Assembly: GCA_963775505.1 (NCBI GenBank)
Contig: CAVZIL010000009.1
Coordinates: 248,001 to 312,000, forward strand
Direction of reading: 5' to 3'
Length of the DNA: 64,000 nt
Origin: JAIBJN01 sp963775505
GTDB lineage: Bacteria; Actinomycetota; Thermoleophilia; Gaiellales; Gaiellaceae
In this document: positions 37,712 to 47,208 of the stretch, one piece after another
Layout: the number at the start of each line of letters is the position of its first letter
Numbering within the stretch: position 1 is the stretch's first letter
Translations under genes and position numbers: made by a program
The notes under the pieces: generated by a model
Database searches by the model: none
What the model saw: only the letters and a program-made list of their open reading frames with translations
Told to the model about the DNA's origin: nothing

Positions 37712-40394
37712 TCAGTCCGAGCAGGAAGCGGGCGACCTGCGGCTCGTGGTCGCTCGCCTGCTCGGCGAACTCCGAGTTCACGTGCACGACGTCGTAGGCC
37801 GATGAGCGCCCTGAACAGCTTGCTGGCTCGCCAGGATCTGGTCGAGCACCTGCGAGTTGCCCTCGAACACGTACGTGTAGCGCTCCGGCCGCCTGAGCGT
37901 GAGGACGAGGTTCTCGAGGACGCCGCCCTGCAGGATCGACAGCGTCTCGGAGAACTCGAAGTCGTTGAAGTCGCCGAGCGACGAGCACATGGGCGCCCGG
38001 GTCGACCGCGAGGACGGCGTCCACGAAGTCGTTGACGACCTGCGCCTGCGCGTGCCGCTGCGTCTCCGTGACTGCGGATCGGCGGCTGGAAGCGGCCGAA
38101 CAGCGGATCGTCGCCGCCCTTCGAGTTGAAGTGGTTGGCGATGGCGAAGACCGTCTTGCCCGCGCCAGCGGAACTCGCCCGCGAGCGGCTTGCGGCTGTC
38201 GTTGAACGCCGGGTTGGTCGGGTCGATCCGGCCCGGGCTGAACGTCAGCTCGGCGCCGTCCGGCCCGGCGACCACGCCGGTCGCGGCCGTGGACGTCCCG
38301 CCCGGGCGGTCGACGAACGAGAGGCCGCGGTCGGTGCGGAAGATGAAGCCGACGCGGATGTTCCCGCCGGGCTCACCGCCGTCGGCGTTGTTCACCGGGT
38401 TGATCTGCCGGTAGGAGTACGCCGGCCCGCCGGCCGCGGAGATGGCGGCGACCAGCAGTGTCGAGCGTGAGGTTCGCGTCCGACGGTCCCGTCGTTCACC
38501 GGCCCGTTGTTGTCCTGGATCTCCTCCAGCGCGACGAGGTCCGGCGACTTCAGGTTGTTCGACGATCAGGTCGGCGAGCTCGGCGAACTTCGCCGCGCCG
38601 TCGCTCGGGTCGAGGTTCTCGACGTTGAACGTCGCCACGGCGAGCTCGTCGTCGCCCGGGAGCCCTGGCCGACTCGCGCTGGAGGCCGCCCGAGACGGTC
38701 GTGAACGGCTCCGAGACGTCGAGCTTGAAGTTGCCGAAGCTGTAGTCGAGGATCCCGACGACCGGGGTCTTGAAGCGGTCGCCGACGTCCAGGAGCGGCA
38801 GCGACGCCGGCAGCAGCAGCCGGTCGTCCAGGTGGATCCGCTCCGGGTTGAAGTCGTCGGACCGGATCACGAGCCCGCCGCGCGTCGTCTGGATGCTGGC
38901 GCGCTCGCCGGAGTCGCCGACGACCGGGATCTCCCCGAACGCGTTCGTCGGGCCGACCACGCGCGCCTTGTTCACCTGCACGCGCATCGACTCGAAGCTC
39001 TCGTAGAAGTCGAGGCCGTCCTCGGCCGGGTCGAAGACGCCGCTCGTCTCCGCGTCGCCGGTCGAGTCGTTGTCGATGACCTCGCCGGGCGGCACGCGCC
39101 CGCCCTTGCCGATCACGCCCGGGCCCGGGAAGGGCGTTGCCGCTCGAGAGCGACCTCGACGACCGGCGAGGTGAGCTCGGTCGTGCGTCAGGTTGGTGCT
39201 GGCCGCGCCGCCGGGCCGGAACTCGGTCACGAGCCCGTCGACCGAGCACGGCGTCGCCGACGGTGACGAGGCCGGCAGCCGCGTCCGTGAAGACGAACAG
39301 CGCCTCGGAGGTTGCCGGATCGCCGTCCGGGTTCGGATCCTCGAAGAAGAAGCCGTTCGAGACCTGGGCCGTGACGATGCCCGGGCACGTCCGCGGCGGC
39401 CAGGCCCGTCGAGCGGCGAGCGGTGCGCGGCGCCCTGGATCTCGTGGATGCGCTGGAACGGCGTGGCGAACGACCACGAGAAGTTCGCCGCCATCGTGTC
39501 GGGCGGGTCGTCGGCGTCCTGGTCGGCGACCTGCGCGGCCAGCGATCGTCGCCGTGCAGCGCCTCGGCCGGCGCGAAGTCGACGTCGGGGTTGAGGGTGA
39601 AGGTCGTGGGCCCGCCGCCGGCGATCGCCGTGTGCGCGCCACTCAGCGCGCAGGAGATCGTGAACCAGGCGCCGGTGACGTTGACCGGCTCGCTGAACGT
39701 CACCGACAGGTCGGCCGAGGGCGAGACGCCGGTCGCGCCGGCCGTCGGCGAGGTCGCCGTCACCTGCGGAGCCGCGTCGGCGACGACGGTGGAGTGCGCG
39801 CCGAGGCCCGTGAAGTCGTCGGTGGCGAACCCGTCCCACTCGACGGCGGGATCGAAGACATCGCTCGGGTTCGAGTCGCCCGCCTCGATCGTCCCCTTGC
39901 GCCGGAGCGTGTTGTCGGCCGTGCTCGTGAGCCCGGTGCCCCATTCCGTGCCGGGGTCGAAGCCGAGCTGGCCGATCACGTCGATCAGCGTCGCGCCCTT
40001 CCTCAAGACGACGACGTCGTCGCCGTTGAACCAGCCGGCGCCGTTCGTCTGGTCGGCCTGCGCGAGGATGACCGGGCTGGCCGCGCTCTGTGCGAGCACG
40101 AAGACGTCGCCCGGCGCGACCGTCCCGACGAGCGGGATGTTGAGGGCGCAGGCCGCGCTTCCGTTGAAGCACATCTGCACGGCGTAGCCGTTCGCGCCCA
40201 GGTCGATCGGGCGCACCGGTGCCGTTGTAGATCTCCAGAGCCTTGTTGTTGCTCGTCCCCTCGATGTACTCCGAGAAGAAGAGCTCCGTCGGCGCCGCCC
40301 GCGCGCTCCCGAGCGCGAAGACGAGCGGCAGGACGACGGCAGCGAGCAGTAGGGCGGGAAGCAGACGCCCCCGCGACTTCGACGAGCCGGACAT
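37712..40394 (-). CDS. Secreted nuclease with lamin-tail-like and endonuclease/exonuclease/phosphatase domains (many frameshifts)
   Basis: This large extracellular nuclease resembles ExeM/NucH-type DNases. A signal peptide follows ATG 40394 ('LLPALLLAAVVLPLVFALG' ending near 'ARAAP'). A lamin-tail-like domain follows ('FFSEYIEGTSNNKALEIYNG'), then a Big_5-type Ig domain ('SPTAGATGVSPSADLSVTFS') and a middle OB-like region ('GLVTVGDAVLVDGLVTEF' when restored). The C-terminal EEP nuclease shows 'VATFNVENLDPSD', 'LGDFNDFEFSE' and 'SEFAEQASDHEPQVARF', which carry catalytic residues. At least six frame changes exist, so the 3' end (TGA 37712-37714 or a stop at 37644) is uncertain. Likely product is about 890 residues. 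It probably degrades external DNA. Confidence 0.75.
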
Positions 40395-40473
40395 ATGAAC
40401 CCCCAGGGCTGAGTCGGACTGTGACGATGGTAAACCCGCCGGCCACACGGGACAAGGCCGTTTACGACCCCGC

Positions 40474-40485
40474 TACGATCTGCCC
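40474..40485 (+). promoter_or_regulatory. Candidate leaderless promoter of miaB
   Basis: TACGAT (40474-40479) lies 6 nt before GTG 40486, the same hexamer and spacing as before the M16 gene. The divergent nuclease gene starts 80 bp upstream. Confidence 0.55.
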
Positions 40486-41819
40486 GTGAAGCGCTACCAC
40501 GTGACGACATTCGGGTGCCAGATGAACGCCCACGACTCCGAGCGGATCAAGGGACTGCTCGAGTCGGTCGGCCTGGGCGAGGCGGTCTCCCAGGAGGAGG
40601 CCGACGTCATCGTCTTCAACACCTGCACCGTGCGCGAGAAGCCGGATCAGCGCTTCGCCGCGCACCTGGCGCAGGCGGCCGCGCTGAAGCGGTCCGACCC
40701 CGAGCGCGTGATCGCCGTGGGCGGCTGCTACGCGGAGGCGCAGCGGGACCGGATCTTCGAGCTCTACCCGTACGTGGACGTCGCCTTCGGCCCCGGCTCG
40801 ATCCCGCACCTCGCCGACTGGCTCGGCGCCGGCGGCCTGGGCGTCGAGCGCGGGAGCTTCGCCGAGTGGAGCCACTTCGCCGGCGACCTGCCGGCGCGGC
40901 GCGAGCGCGCGTTCCAGGCCTGGGTGCAGATCTCGATGGGCTGCAACTCGGTCTGCTCGTACTGCATCGTGCCCGCGGTCCGCGGCAAGGAGCAGAGCCG
41001 CAGGCCCGGCGAGATCGTCGCCGAGGTGACGGGCCTCGCCGCGGACGGCGTGCGCGAGGTGACGCTCCTCGGCCAGAACGTGAACTCGTGGGGGCGCGAC
41101 CTCGCTCCCGGACGTGCGCACGGAGTTCGGCGAGCTCTTGCGGGCCGTGGACGCGGTCGACGGGGATCGACCGCATCCGCTTCACGAGCCCGCACCCCAA
41201 GGACTTCCGCGAGCCCGTGATCGCGGCCATGGCCGAGTGCGACGCCGTCTGCGAGCACACGCACCTGCCGCTCCAGTCCGGCTCGACGCGCGTGCTCAAG
41301 CGCATGCGGCGCACGTACGGGCGCGAGCGCTACCTCGCCCTCGTCGAGCGCCTGCGCGACGCGATCCCCGACCTCGCGCTCACGACCGACATCATCGTCG
41401 GCTTTCCCGGCGAGACGGAGGAGGACTTCAGCGAGACGCTCGAGGTCGTGGAGGAGGTGCGCTACGACGGCGCCTTCACCTTCGTCTACAGCCCGCGCCG
41501 CGGCACCGAGGCCGCGGCCATGCCCGACCAGGTTCCCGAGGAGGTCAAGCGCGAGCGCATCGAGCGCCTGATCGACGTCGTCCAGCGGATCGCGCGGGAA
41601 CGGAACGAGGAGCGAGTCGGCGGGGTGGAGGAGGTCCTCGTCGAGGGCCCCAGCCGCACCGACCCTGCGATCCTGCGGGGCCGCACGCGGCGCAACACGA
41701 CCGTGAACTTCCACGGCGACGCCGAGGCGGGCGAGCTCGTCGAGGTGCGGATCGAGGCCGCGACGTCGACCACGCTCGCCGGCACCGCCGCGGCAGCGCT
41801 CGCCGACACACTCTCGTGA
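40486..41819 (+). CDS. miaB: tRNA-2-methylthio-N6-dimethylallyladenosine synthase MiaB (two frameshifts)
   Basis: MiaB is a radical SAM methylthiotransferase that modifies A37 of tRNAs reading U-starting codons. The N-terminal UPF0004 domain has 'TFGCQMNAHDSERIKGLL', 'FNTCTVREKPDQR' and 'VGGCYAEAQRD', giving three cluster Cys. The radical SAM motif is 'MGCNSVCSYCIVP'. After +1 shifts near 41107 and 41162 it continues 'FTSPHPKDFREPVI', 'LPLQSGSTRVLKRMRRTYGR' and 'TTDIIVGFPGETEEDF', ending with a TRAM domain. Restored length is about 443 residues. miaA, which makes its substrate, is next. Confidence 0.95.
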
Positions 41820-41897
41820 CGATGCGCGCGCCACGCGTGCGTTTTTCCCGGCTATGCTCGCAGCGGAGGGAGGCCCGCGGCCGGCCCCTCCGCCGGG

Positions 41898-42833
41898 ATG
41901 GGCGCTGACCCTTCCGGACAGGGGCGAGAGGGGCTCGTCCTCGCGGTCTTCGGGCCGACCGCCTCGGGCAAGAGCGCCGTCGCGGAGGCCCTGACGGAGC
42001 GCATCGCGGCGGAGATCGTCTCCGCAGACGCGATGCAGGCCTATCGCGGCCTCCCGATCCTGACGAACCAGCCCGAGCTGCCCACCCGGCTCGTCGGGAT
42101 CTGGCCGCTCGACCGCGAGGGCTCCGTCGGCGAGTACCAGCGGCTCGCGCACGCGGCCATCGACGAGATCCTCGCCGCCGGGCGGACGCCGGTCGTCGCG
42201 GGCGGCACGGGCCTCTACCTGCGCGCGGCCCTCGCCGAGCTCGACCTGCCGCCGGCGCCGCCGCCGGGCGCGCGCGAGCGCTGGGAGCTCCTCTACGACG
42301 AGGCCGGCGCCGAGTCCGCACACGCAGCGCTCGCGGAGCGCGATCCCGCCGCGGCCGCGCTCGTCCATCCGAACGACCGCCGCCGCGTCGTCCGCGCCCT
42401 CGAGCTGGCCGACGCCGGCTCGTCCCTCGCCCCGGAGCGCAGCCGCCTCTGGACCGACGAGACGCGCCGTCCCACGCTCGTCTTCGGCCTCGACGTCCCC
42501 GCCGAGATCCTCGAGCGCAGGATCGAGGAGCGCGCGCGGGAGATGGTCGACCGCGGCGTCCGGGACGAGGCAACTCGCGCGCTCGCCGGGCCGCTCTCGG
42601 CCACCGCCCGCAAGGTCATCGGCCTCGAGGAGTTCGCCACGCTCCCGCCCGACGAGGCGGTCGAGGCGGTCGCGCTCAAGACCCGGCAGTACGCCGCGTA
42701 CCAGCGCAAGTGGCTCCGGCGAATCCCGGGCGTTGTTAGCGTTCGCGCGGATCGTCCTCCGGACGCGGTCGCCGATGAGATTCTCGAAGTGGCACGGGCT
42801 CGGCAACGACTACCTGCTCGTCGAGCGGGCTGA
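41898..42833 (+). CDS. miaA: tRNA dimethylallyltransferase
   Basis: MiaA transfers a dimethylallyl group to N6 of A37 in tRNA, the step before MiaB. The P-loop is 'VFGPTASGKSAVAEAL'; other marks are 'EIVSADAMQAYRGLPILTNQ', 'VVAGGTGLYLRAAL' and the C-terminal 'KTRQYAAYQRKWLRRI'. The usual DSxQVY reads DAMQAY, a modest departure. Length 311 residues, intact. Its 3' end overlaps dapF by 59 bp, an unusually long overlap; the true end may be earlier if the C-terminal tail contains an error. A GC-rich, partly self-complementary stretch precedes the start. Confidence 0.94.
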   Translation: MGADPSGQGREGLVLAVFGPTASGKSAVAEALTERIAAEIVSADAMQAYRGLPILTNQPELPTRLVGIWPLDREGSVGEYQRLAHAAIDEILAAGRTPVVAGGTGLYLRAALAELDLPPAPPPGARERWELLYDEAGAESAHAALAERDPAAAALVHPNDRRRVVRALELADAGSSLAPERSRLWTDETRRPTLVFGLDVPAEILERRIEERAREMVDRGVRDEATRALAGPLSATARKVIGLEEFATLPPDEAVEAVALKTRQYAAYQRKWLRRIPGVVSVRADRPPDAVADEILEVARARQRLPARRAG

Positions 42834-43573
42834 CGTCGGCTCGCCGCTGGCAGCCCCGCTCGTCAGGCGGCTCTGCGACTACCACGTCGGGGTCGGCTCG
42901 GACGGGATCCTGGAGGTGCTCGCCGTCGAGGGGCCGCGCGCCGAGATCGTGATCTGGAACCCCGACGGCTCCACGGCGGAGCTCTCCGGCAACGGGACGC
43001 GCATCGCCGCGCGCTGGCTCGCGCGCCGGAGCGGCGCGGACGAGGTCGTCGTGGCGGTCGGCCCGCGCGAGGTCGTCGCGCGCATGCGCGGCGGGCTCAT
43101 GGTCGAGACCGAGATGGGCAGGGTCGAGGTCGGCGCGCCGGAGACGCTGGCGGTCGACGGCTCCGAGCTCGAGTTCACGCCGGTCTCCGTGGGGAACCCG
43201 CACGCGGTGATCCGGCGCGAGCCGGACCGCGCCGACCTGCTCCGGCTCGGGCCGCTGGTGGAGAACCACGAGCGCTTTCCGGCGCGCACCAACGTCCAGC
43301 TCGTCCGCGTCGACTCGCGCGAGCGAGGCCACCGTCGGCGTCTGGGAGCGCGGAGCGGGGGAGACCCTCTCCTCGGGCACGAGCGCGGTCGCGGTCGCCG
43401 GCGCCGCGGTCGCGAACGGCTGGGCCGAGAGCCCGGTGACGGTGCACCTGGCCGGCGGCGACATGAAGGTCGAGCTCGACGGCGAGCTCAACGCCCGTCT
43501 GACCGGCGCCGCGCAGGAGATCTGCACGGGCGAAGTGGCCGCCGAGCTCCTCGACGAGGTGGCCGGAGCATGA
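42775..43573 (+). CDS. dapF: Diaminopimelate epimerase-family protein lacking both catalytic cysteines (frameshifted near 43320)
   Basis: DapF interconverts LL- and meso-diaminopimelate using a Cys-Cys acid/base pair. The fold is clear: 'FSKWHGLGNDYLLVE', 'GVGSDGILEV', 'NPDGSTAEL', 'VSVGNPHAVI', 'GPLVENHERFPARTNVQLV' and, after a +1 shift near 43320, 'VGVWERGAGETL'. However the first catalytic position is Ser71 (TCC, 42985-42987) in LSGNGTR, where the family has CGNG. The second is Ser (TCG, 43373-43375) in SSGTSA, where the family has CGSGA or CGTGA. It overlaps dapL by ATGA. It may be a divergent epimerase, an inactive homologue or an enzyme of changed activity. Confidence 0.85.
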
Positions 43574-44759
43574 GGTTCGCCCGGCGGCTCGACGCAGGTT
43601 CCGCCGTACCTCTTCGCCGAGATCGAGCGGCGGACCGAGGCGATGCGGGCGCAGGGCATCGACGTGATCTCGCTCGGCATCGGCGACCCGGACCTGCCGA
43701 CGCCGCCCGCGGTGATCGAGGCGCTGCAGCGCGCCGTCGAGCGCCCCGAGACGCACCAGTACCCGTCGAACCGAGGGCTCGCCCCGTTCCGCGAGGCCGT
43801 CGCGGGCTTCTACGCGCGCCGCTTCGACGTCGAGGTCGATCCCGACACCGAGGTGATCCCCGTCCTCGGCGGCAAGGAGGCGGTCGCCCACGTGGCGCTC
43901 GCCTGCCTCGACCCCGGCGACGTCGCGCTCGCGCCCGACCCGGGCTACCCGCCGTACACGTCCGGGCCGGTCTTCGCCGGAGCCGAGGTGCACTACCTGC
44001 CGCTCCGGGAGGAGAACGCGTTCATGCCCGACCTCGACGCGATCCCTGCCGAGACGGCGGCCCGCGCCAACCTCCTCTACTTCAACTACCCGAACAACCC
44101 GACCGGGGCGGTCGTCGCCGACGGCTTCTTCGAGCGCGCCGTCGCCTTCGCCCGCGAGCACGATCTGATCGCGATCCACGACTCCGCCTACTCGGAGATC
44201 GCCTTCGACGGCTACCGGCCGCCGAGCTTCCTCGCGACGCCCGGCGCGAAGGACGTCGGCGCCGAGATCTTCTCCCTCTCCAAGGGCTGGAACATGACCG
44301 GCTGGCGCATCGGCTGGATCGCCGGAAACGCCGAGGTGGTCGAGCGCTACCGCCAGCTGAAGACGAACCTCGACTCGGGCATGTTCGACGCCCTCCAGCT
44401 CGCCGGCGCCGCCGCGCTGACCGACGTGCGCGACCTTCCCGCAGGAGATGTCGGAGATCTACCGCCGCCGCCGCGACCTCATGCTCGACGCGCTCAGGGC
44501 GATCGGAATCGACGTCGAGGCGCCCCGCGCGACGCCGTACCTCTGGATCCGCGTGCCCGAGGGCCACGACTCGGCGAGCTTCACCGAGCTCGTCCTCGAG
44601 CAGGCGGCGGTCATCGTCTCCCCGGGCCCCTCGTTCGGGCCGTCGGGCGAGGGCTACGTGCGCATCTCGCTGACCGTCGCGGACGAGCGCCTGGAGGAAG
44701 CGGCTCGCCGGATCGCGTCTTCGCTCCGCGGTCGAATCCCGGGCATAATCGCGCTGTGA
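43570..44759 (+). CDS. dapL: LL-diaminopimelate aminotransferase-like class I/II enzyme (two frameshifts)
   Basis: This PLP aminotransferase resembles bacterial LL-DAP aminotransferases, which convert tetrahydrodipicolinate directly to LL-diaminopimelate. It shows 'VISLGIGDPDLPTPPAVIEA', 'HQYPSNRGLAPFREAVAGFY', 'LGGKEAVAHVALACLDPGD', 'YFNYPNNPTGAVV' and the PLP lysine in 'FSLSKGWNMTGWRIGW'. Frames change near 43600 and 44440 by apparent +1. ATG 43570 overlaps the dapF stop and the end overlaps hflX (GTGA). The neighbouring dapF-like gene supports the DAP assignment, but related glutamate or aspartate aminotransferases look similar. Confidence 0.82.
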
Positions 44760-46069
44760 GCCACCACCAGCCGGACCCCGCGCCCGGAGCGGAGCCCGAG
44801 CGCGGGTTCGTCGTCGCCGTGCTGGCGCCCGGGGTGGACGAGAGCGACGAGCTCGGCGAGCTGCGAGAGCTGCTGCGGACGGCCGGCGTCGCGCCGGTCG
44901 GGGAGCTCGTCCAGCGCCGGCCGGCGCCCGATCCGCGCACCTACGTGGGCAAGGGCAAGCTCGAGGAGCTGAAGCGCCTCGTCGCCGACTCCGAGGCCGA
45001 GTCGCTGATCGTCGACGACGAGCTCGACCCGAGCCAGCAGCGGCGCCTCGAGGACGCGCTGAGCGCCCGTGTCGTCGACCGCACCCAGCTGATCCTCGAC
45101 ATCTTCGCCCAGCACGCGCGCAGCGCCGAGGGCAAGCTCCAGGTCGAGCTCGCGCAGCTCGAGTACAACCTCCCGCGCATGCGGGGCATGTGGAAGCACC
45201 TCGAGCGCCTCGGCGGCGGGATCGGCACGCGCGGCCCCGGTGAGTCGCAGCTCGAGACCGACCGCCGCATCGCCCGTCGGCGGATCGGCGTGCTCAAGCG
45301 CAAGCTCCGTGACCTCGAGCAGCGCCGCGCCGTGCAGCGGAAGGCGCGCGAGCGCTCCGCGACGCCCGTCGTCGCGCTCGCCGGGTACACGAACGCCGGC
45401 AAGTCCACGCTCCTGAACGCGCTCACGGACGCGGAGGCGTCGGTCGACGACCGGCTCTTCGAGACGCTCGACCCGACGACCCGCGGCTTCGAGCACGACG
45501 GGCGCCGCTACCTCGTCACCGACACGGTCGGCTTCATCCGCCGCCTGCCGCACCAGCTCGTCGAGGGCTTCGCGGCGACCCTCGAGGAGACCCTGCTCGC
45601 CGACCACGTCCTCCACGTCGCCGACGCCTCGCTCGGCGACGAGCGGCTGGAGGAGACGATCGCGGCAGTCGACTCCGTGCTCGCGGGCATCGGCGCCGAC
45701 GAGCTCCCCGTGGAGCTCGTGCTCAACAAGATCGACCTGGTCGACCCGCTGCGCCGCCGCCGGCTCGGCAACCGCTTTCCCGGCGCGCTCCAGATCTCGG
45801 CGCGGGGCGGGGAGGGCCTGCCCGAGCTGCGCGCACAGGTTGCAGCGCGCTTCGCCGACCGGTTCCGCCCCGTCCGCCTGCTCGTCCCGTACGAGCAGGG
45901 CCGGGTGCTCAAGGAGCTCTACGACCTCGGCGCGCCGATCGAGGAGCGCTCCGACCGGGCCGACGGCGTGCTCGTGCGCGCCCGGCTGCCCGAGCGCGAG
46001 CTTCCCCGCTACGCCCCGTTCCTGATCGCGGGCGAGGACGAGCCGGCCGCCGAGGCGCACGAGGCGTGA
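44756..46069 (+). CDS. hflX: GTPase HflX
   Basis: HflX is a ribosome-associated GTPase that splits stalled or heat-damaged ribosomes. The N-terminal domain has 'PDPRTYVGKGKLEELKRLV' and 'DELDPSQQRRLEDAL', and the glycine-rich linker 'GGGIGTRGPGESQLETDRR' is diagnostic. The G domain shows G1 'GYTNAGKSTLLNAL', 'LFETLDPTTRGF', G3 'VTDTVGFIRRLPHQLVE' and G4 'NKID'. Length 437 residues, intact. It overlaps genes on both sides by GTGA. Confidence 0.96.
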   Translation: MSHHQPDPAPGAEPERGFVVAVLAPGVDESDELGELRELLRTAGVAPVGELVQRRPAPDPRTYVGKGKLEELKRLVADSEAESLIVDDELDPSQQRRLEDALSARVVDRTQLILDIFAQHARSAEGKLQVELAQLEYNLPRMRGMWKHLERLGGGIGTRGPGESQLETDRRIARRRIGVLKRKLRDLEQRRAVQRKARERSATPVVALAGYTNAGKSTLLNALTDAEASVDDRLFETLDPTTRGFEHDGRRYLVTDTVGFIRRLPHQLVEGFAATLEETLLADHVLHVADASLGDERLEETIAAVDSVLAGIGADELPVELVLNKIDLVDPLRRRRLGNRFPGALQISARGGEGLPELRAQVAARFADRFRPVRLLVPYEQGRVLKELYDLGAPIEERSDRADGVLVRARLPERELPRYAPFLIAGEDEPAAEAHEA

Positions 46070-46500
46070 TCGAGCTTCCGATCGTCCGTCTGCGCGAGGA
46101 CGCCCGCCTCCCGGAGCGCGCCTACTCCGGCGACGCCGGCCTCGACCTCTCGACCTGCGAGCCGCTGCGGCTGGAGCCCGGCGAGCGCGCCGTCGTTCCC
46201 ACCGGCCTCGCCGTCGCCATCCCGGAGGGCTTCGCCGGGTTCGTGCAGCCGCGCTCGGGCCTGGCGGCCCGGCACGGGATCGCGGTCGTCAACTCGCCCG
46301 GGCTGATCGACGCCGGCTACCGGGGCGAGATCCGGGTCGTCCTCCTCAACACCGACCGGGAGAGCGCCTTCGTCGCGGAGGCGGGGGAGCGGATCGCGCA
46401 GCTCGTGGTCCTGCCGATCCCCGAGCTGGAGCTGGTGGAGCTCGACGAGCTTCCCGGGAGCGAGCGCGGCGTGCGCGGCTTCGGCTCCTCCCGCACCTGA
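46066..46500 (+). CDS. dut: dUTP diphosphatase
   Basis: Dut hydrolyses dUTP to dUMP, keeping uracil out of DNA. The 144-residue trimeric-type protein has the five motifs: 'YSGDAGLDL', 'PTGLAVAIPEGFAGFVQPRS', 'GIAVVNSPGLIDAGYRGEI', 'GERIAQLVVLPI' and the C-terminal 'RGVRGFGSS' arm. GTG 46066 overlaps the hflX stop. A NUDIX hydrolase follows after 2 bp, so two nucleotide-sanitation enzymes are co-transcribed. Confidence 0.96.
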   Translation: MIELPIVRLREDARLPERAYSGDAGLDLSTCEPLRLEPGERAVVPTGLAVAIPEGFAGFVQPRSGLAARHGIAVVNSPGLIDAGYRGEIRVVLLNTDRESAFVAEAGERIAQLVVLPIPELELVELDELPGSERGVRGFGSSRT

Positions 46501-46502
46501 CC

Positions 46503-46952
46503 ATGGAGCCGCGCATCCGCGTGTCCGCCATCCTGCGGCGCGACAGCCGCGTTCTCCTCGTTCGCCACGAGAAGCAGGGGCGCGAGTACTGGCTGCTTCC
46601 CGGAGGCGGCGTGGGCGGGGGCGAGACGCTCGTCGCCGCCCTGAAGCGCGAGCTGGCGGAGGAGCTCGGCATCGACGACGATCTCCCGCTCGAGGGCCCC
46701 GTCGCGCTCGCGGACTCGATCTCGCCGCCCGGCTGGCCGCCGAAGCACGTCGTCCACATCGTCTTCGCCGGGAGCCTCGGCGACCGCTCGCTCGAGCAGG
46801 TCACCTCGACGGACGAGGCGGTCAGGAACCAGCGCCTCTTCGACGTGGACGAGCTCGCCGGCCTGGCGCTCCACCCGCCGATCCAGCGGTTCCTCTCCCG
46901 CTGGCAGCCGGGCGATCCGACGGTCTATCTCGGCTCGCTCTGGGCACCGTGA
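46503..46952 (+). CDS. NUDIX hydrolase
   Basis: This 149-residue NUDIX protein hydrolyses a nucleoside diphosphate linked to another group. The NUDIX box reads 'GGGVGGGETLVAALKRELAE' followed by ELGID, matching the Gx5Ex7REUxEExGU pattern with Leu in place of the usual Val. Before it, 'VLLVRHEKQGREYWLLPGG' is typical of MutT/ADP-ribose pyrophosphatase relatives. Substrate is unknown. ATG 46503 follows dut by 2 bp. Confidence 0.9.
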   Translation: MEPRIRVSAILRRDSRVLLVRHEKQGREYWLLPGGGVGGGETLVAALKRELAEELGIDDDLPLEGPVALADSISPPGWPPKHVVHIVFAGSLGDRSLEQVTSTDEAVRNQRLFDVDELAGLALHPPIQRFLSRWQPGDPTVYLGSLWAP

Positions 46953-46995
46953 CGACACGGTTCGCGCGCCACTCGCGCGCCTTTCGCGGGTAGGA

Positions 46996-47009
46996 CCCCC
47001 GGAAGGGGG
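46996..47009. terminator. Short hairpin after the NUDIX gene
   Basis: CCCCC (46996-47000), loop GGAA, GGGGG (47005-47009). It lies 44 nt after the NUDIX stop. There is no T-tract, so it is a weak candidate for a terminator. Confidence 0.3.
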
Positions 47010-47076
47010 ACCGGGGGCGGGCCGGAGGGGCGGCGCCTGCGCTCGGTCGGCGGGGGTACCCCATTCGGAGCGCGTG

Positions 47077-47120
47077 TCACTCGAACGAGGGAAATCGCCC
47101 TCCCTCACTCGAACAGGGGA
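47077..47120. repeat. Two direct copies of a TCACTCGAAC motif upstream of the S8 peptidase gene
   Basis: TCACTCGAAC occurs at 47077-47086 and 47105-47114, 28 bp apart, each followed by a purine run ending GGGA. A related CCTCGAACGGGGG occurs after the gene near 49091-49103. The first two could be operator or activator sites for the peptidase gene at 47209. Confidence 0.35.
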
Positions 47121-47208
47121 GGCTTCGAGGGGGGTTCGTCCCTAGCGTCGGGTGAGGGAATTGATCTGCGGCCCGCGTTCTGCGCGGAGAAGGGAACGAG
47201 AGGAAACT

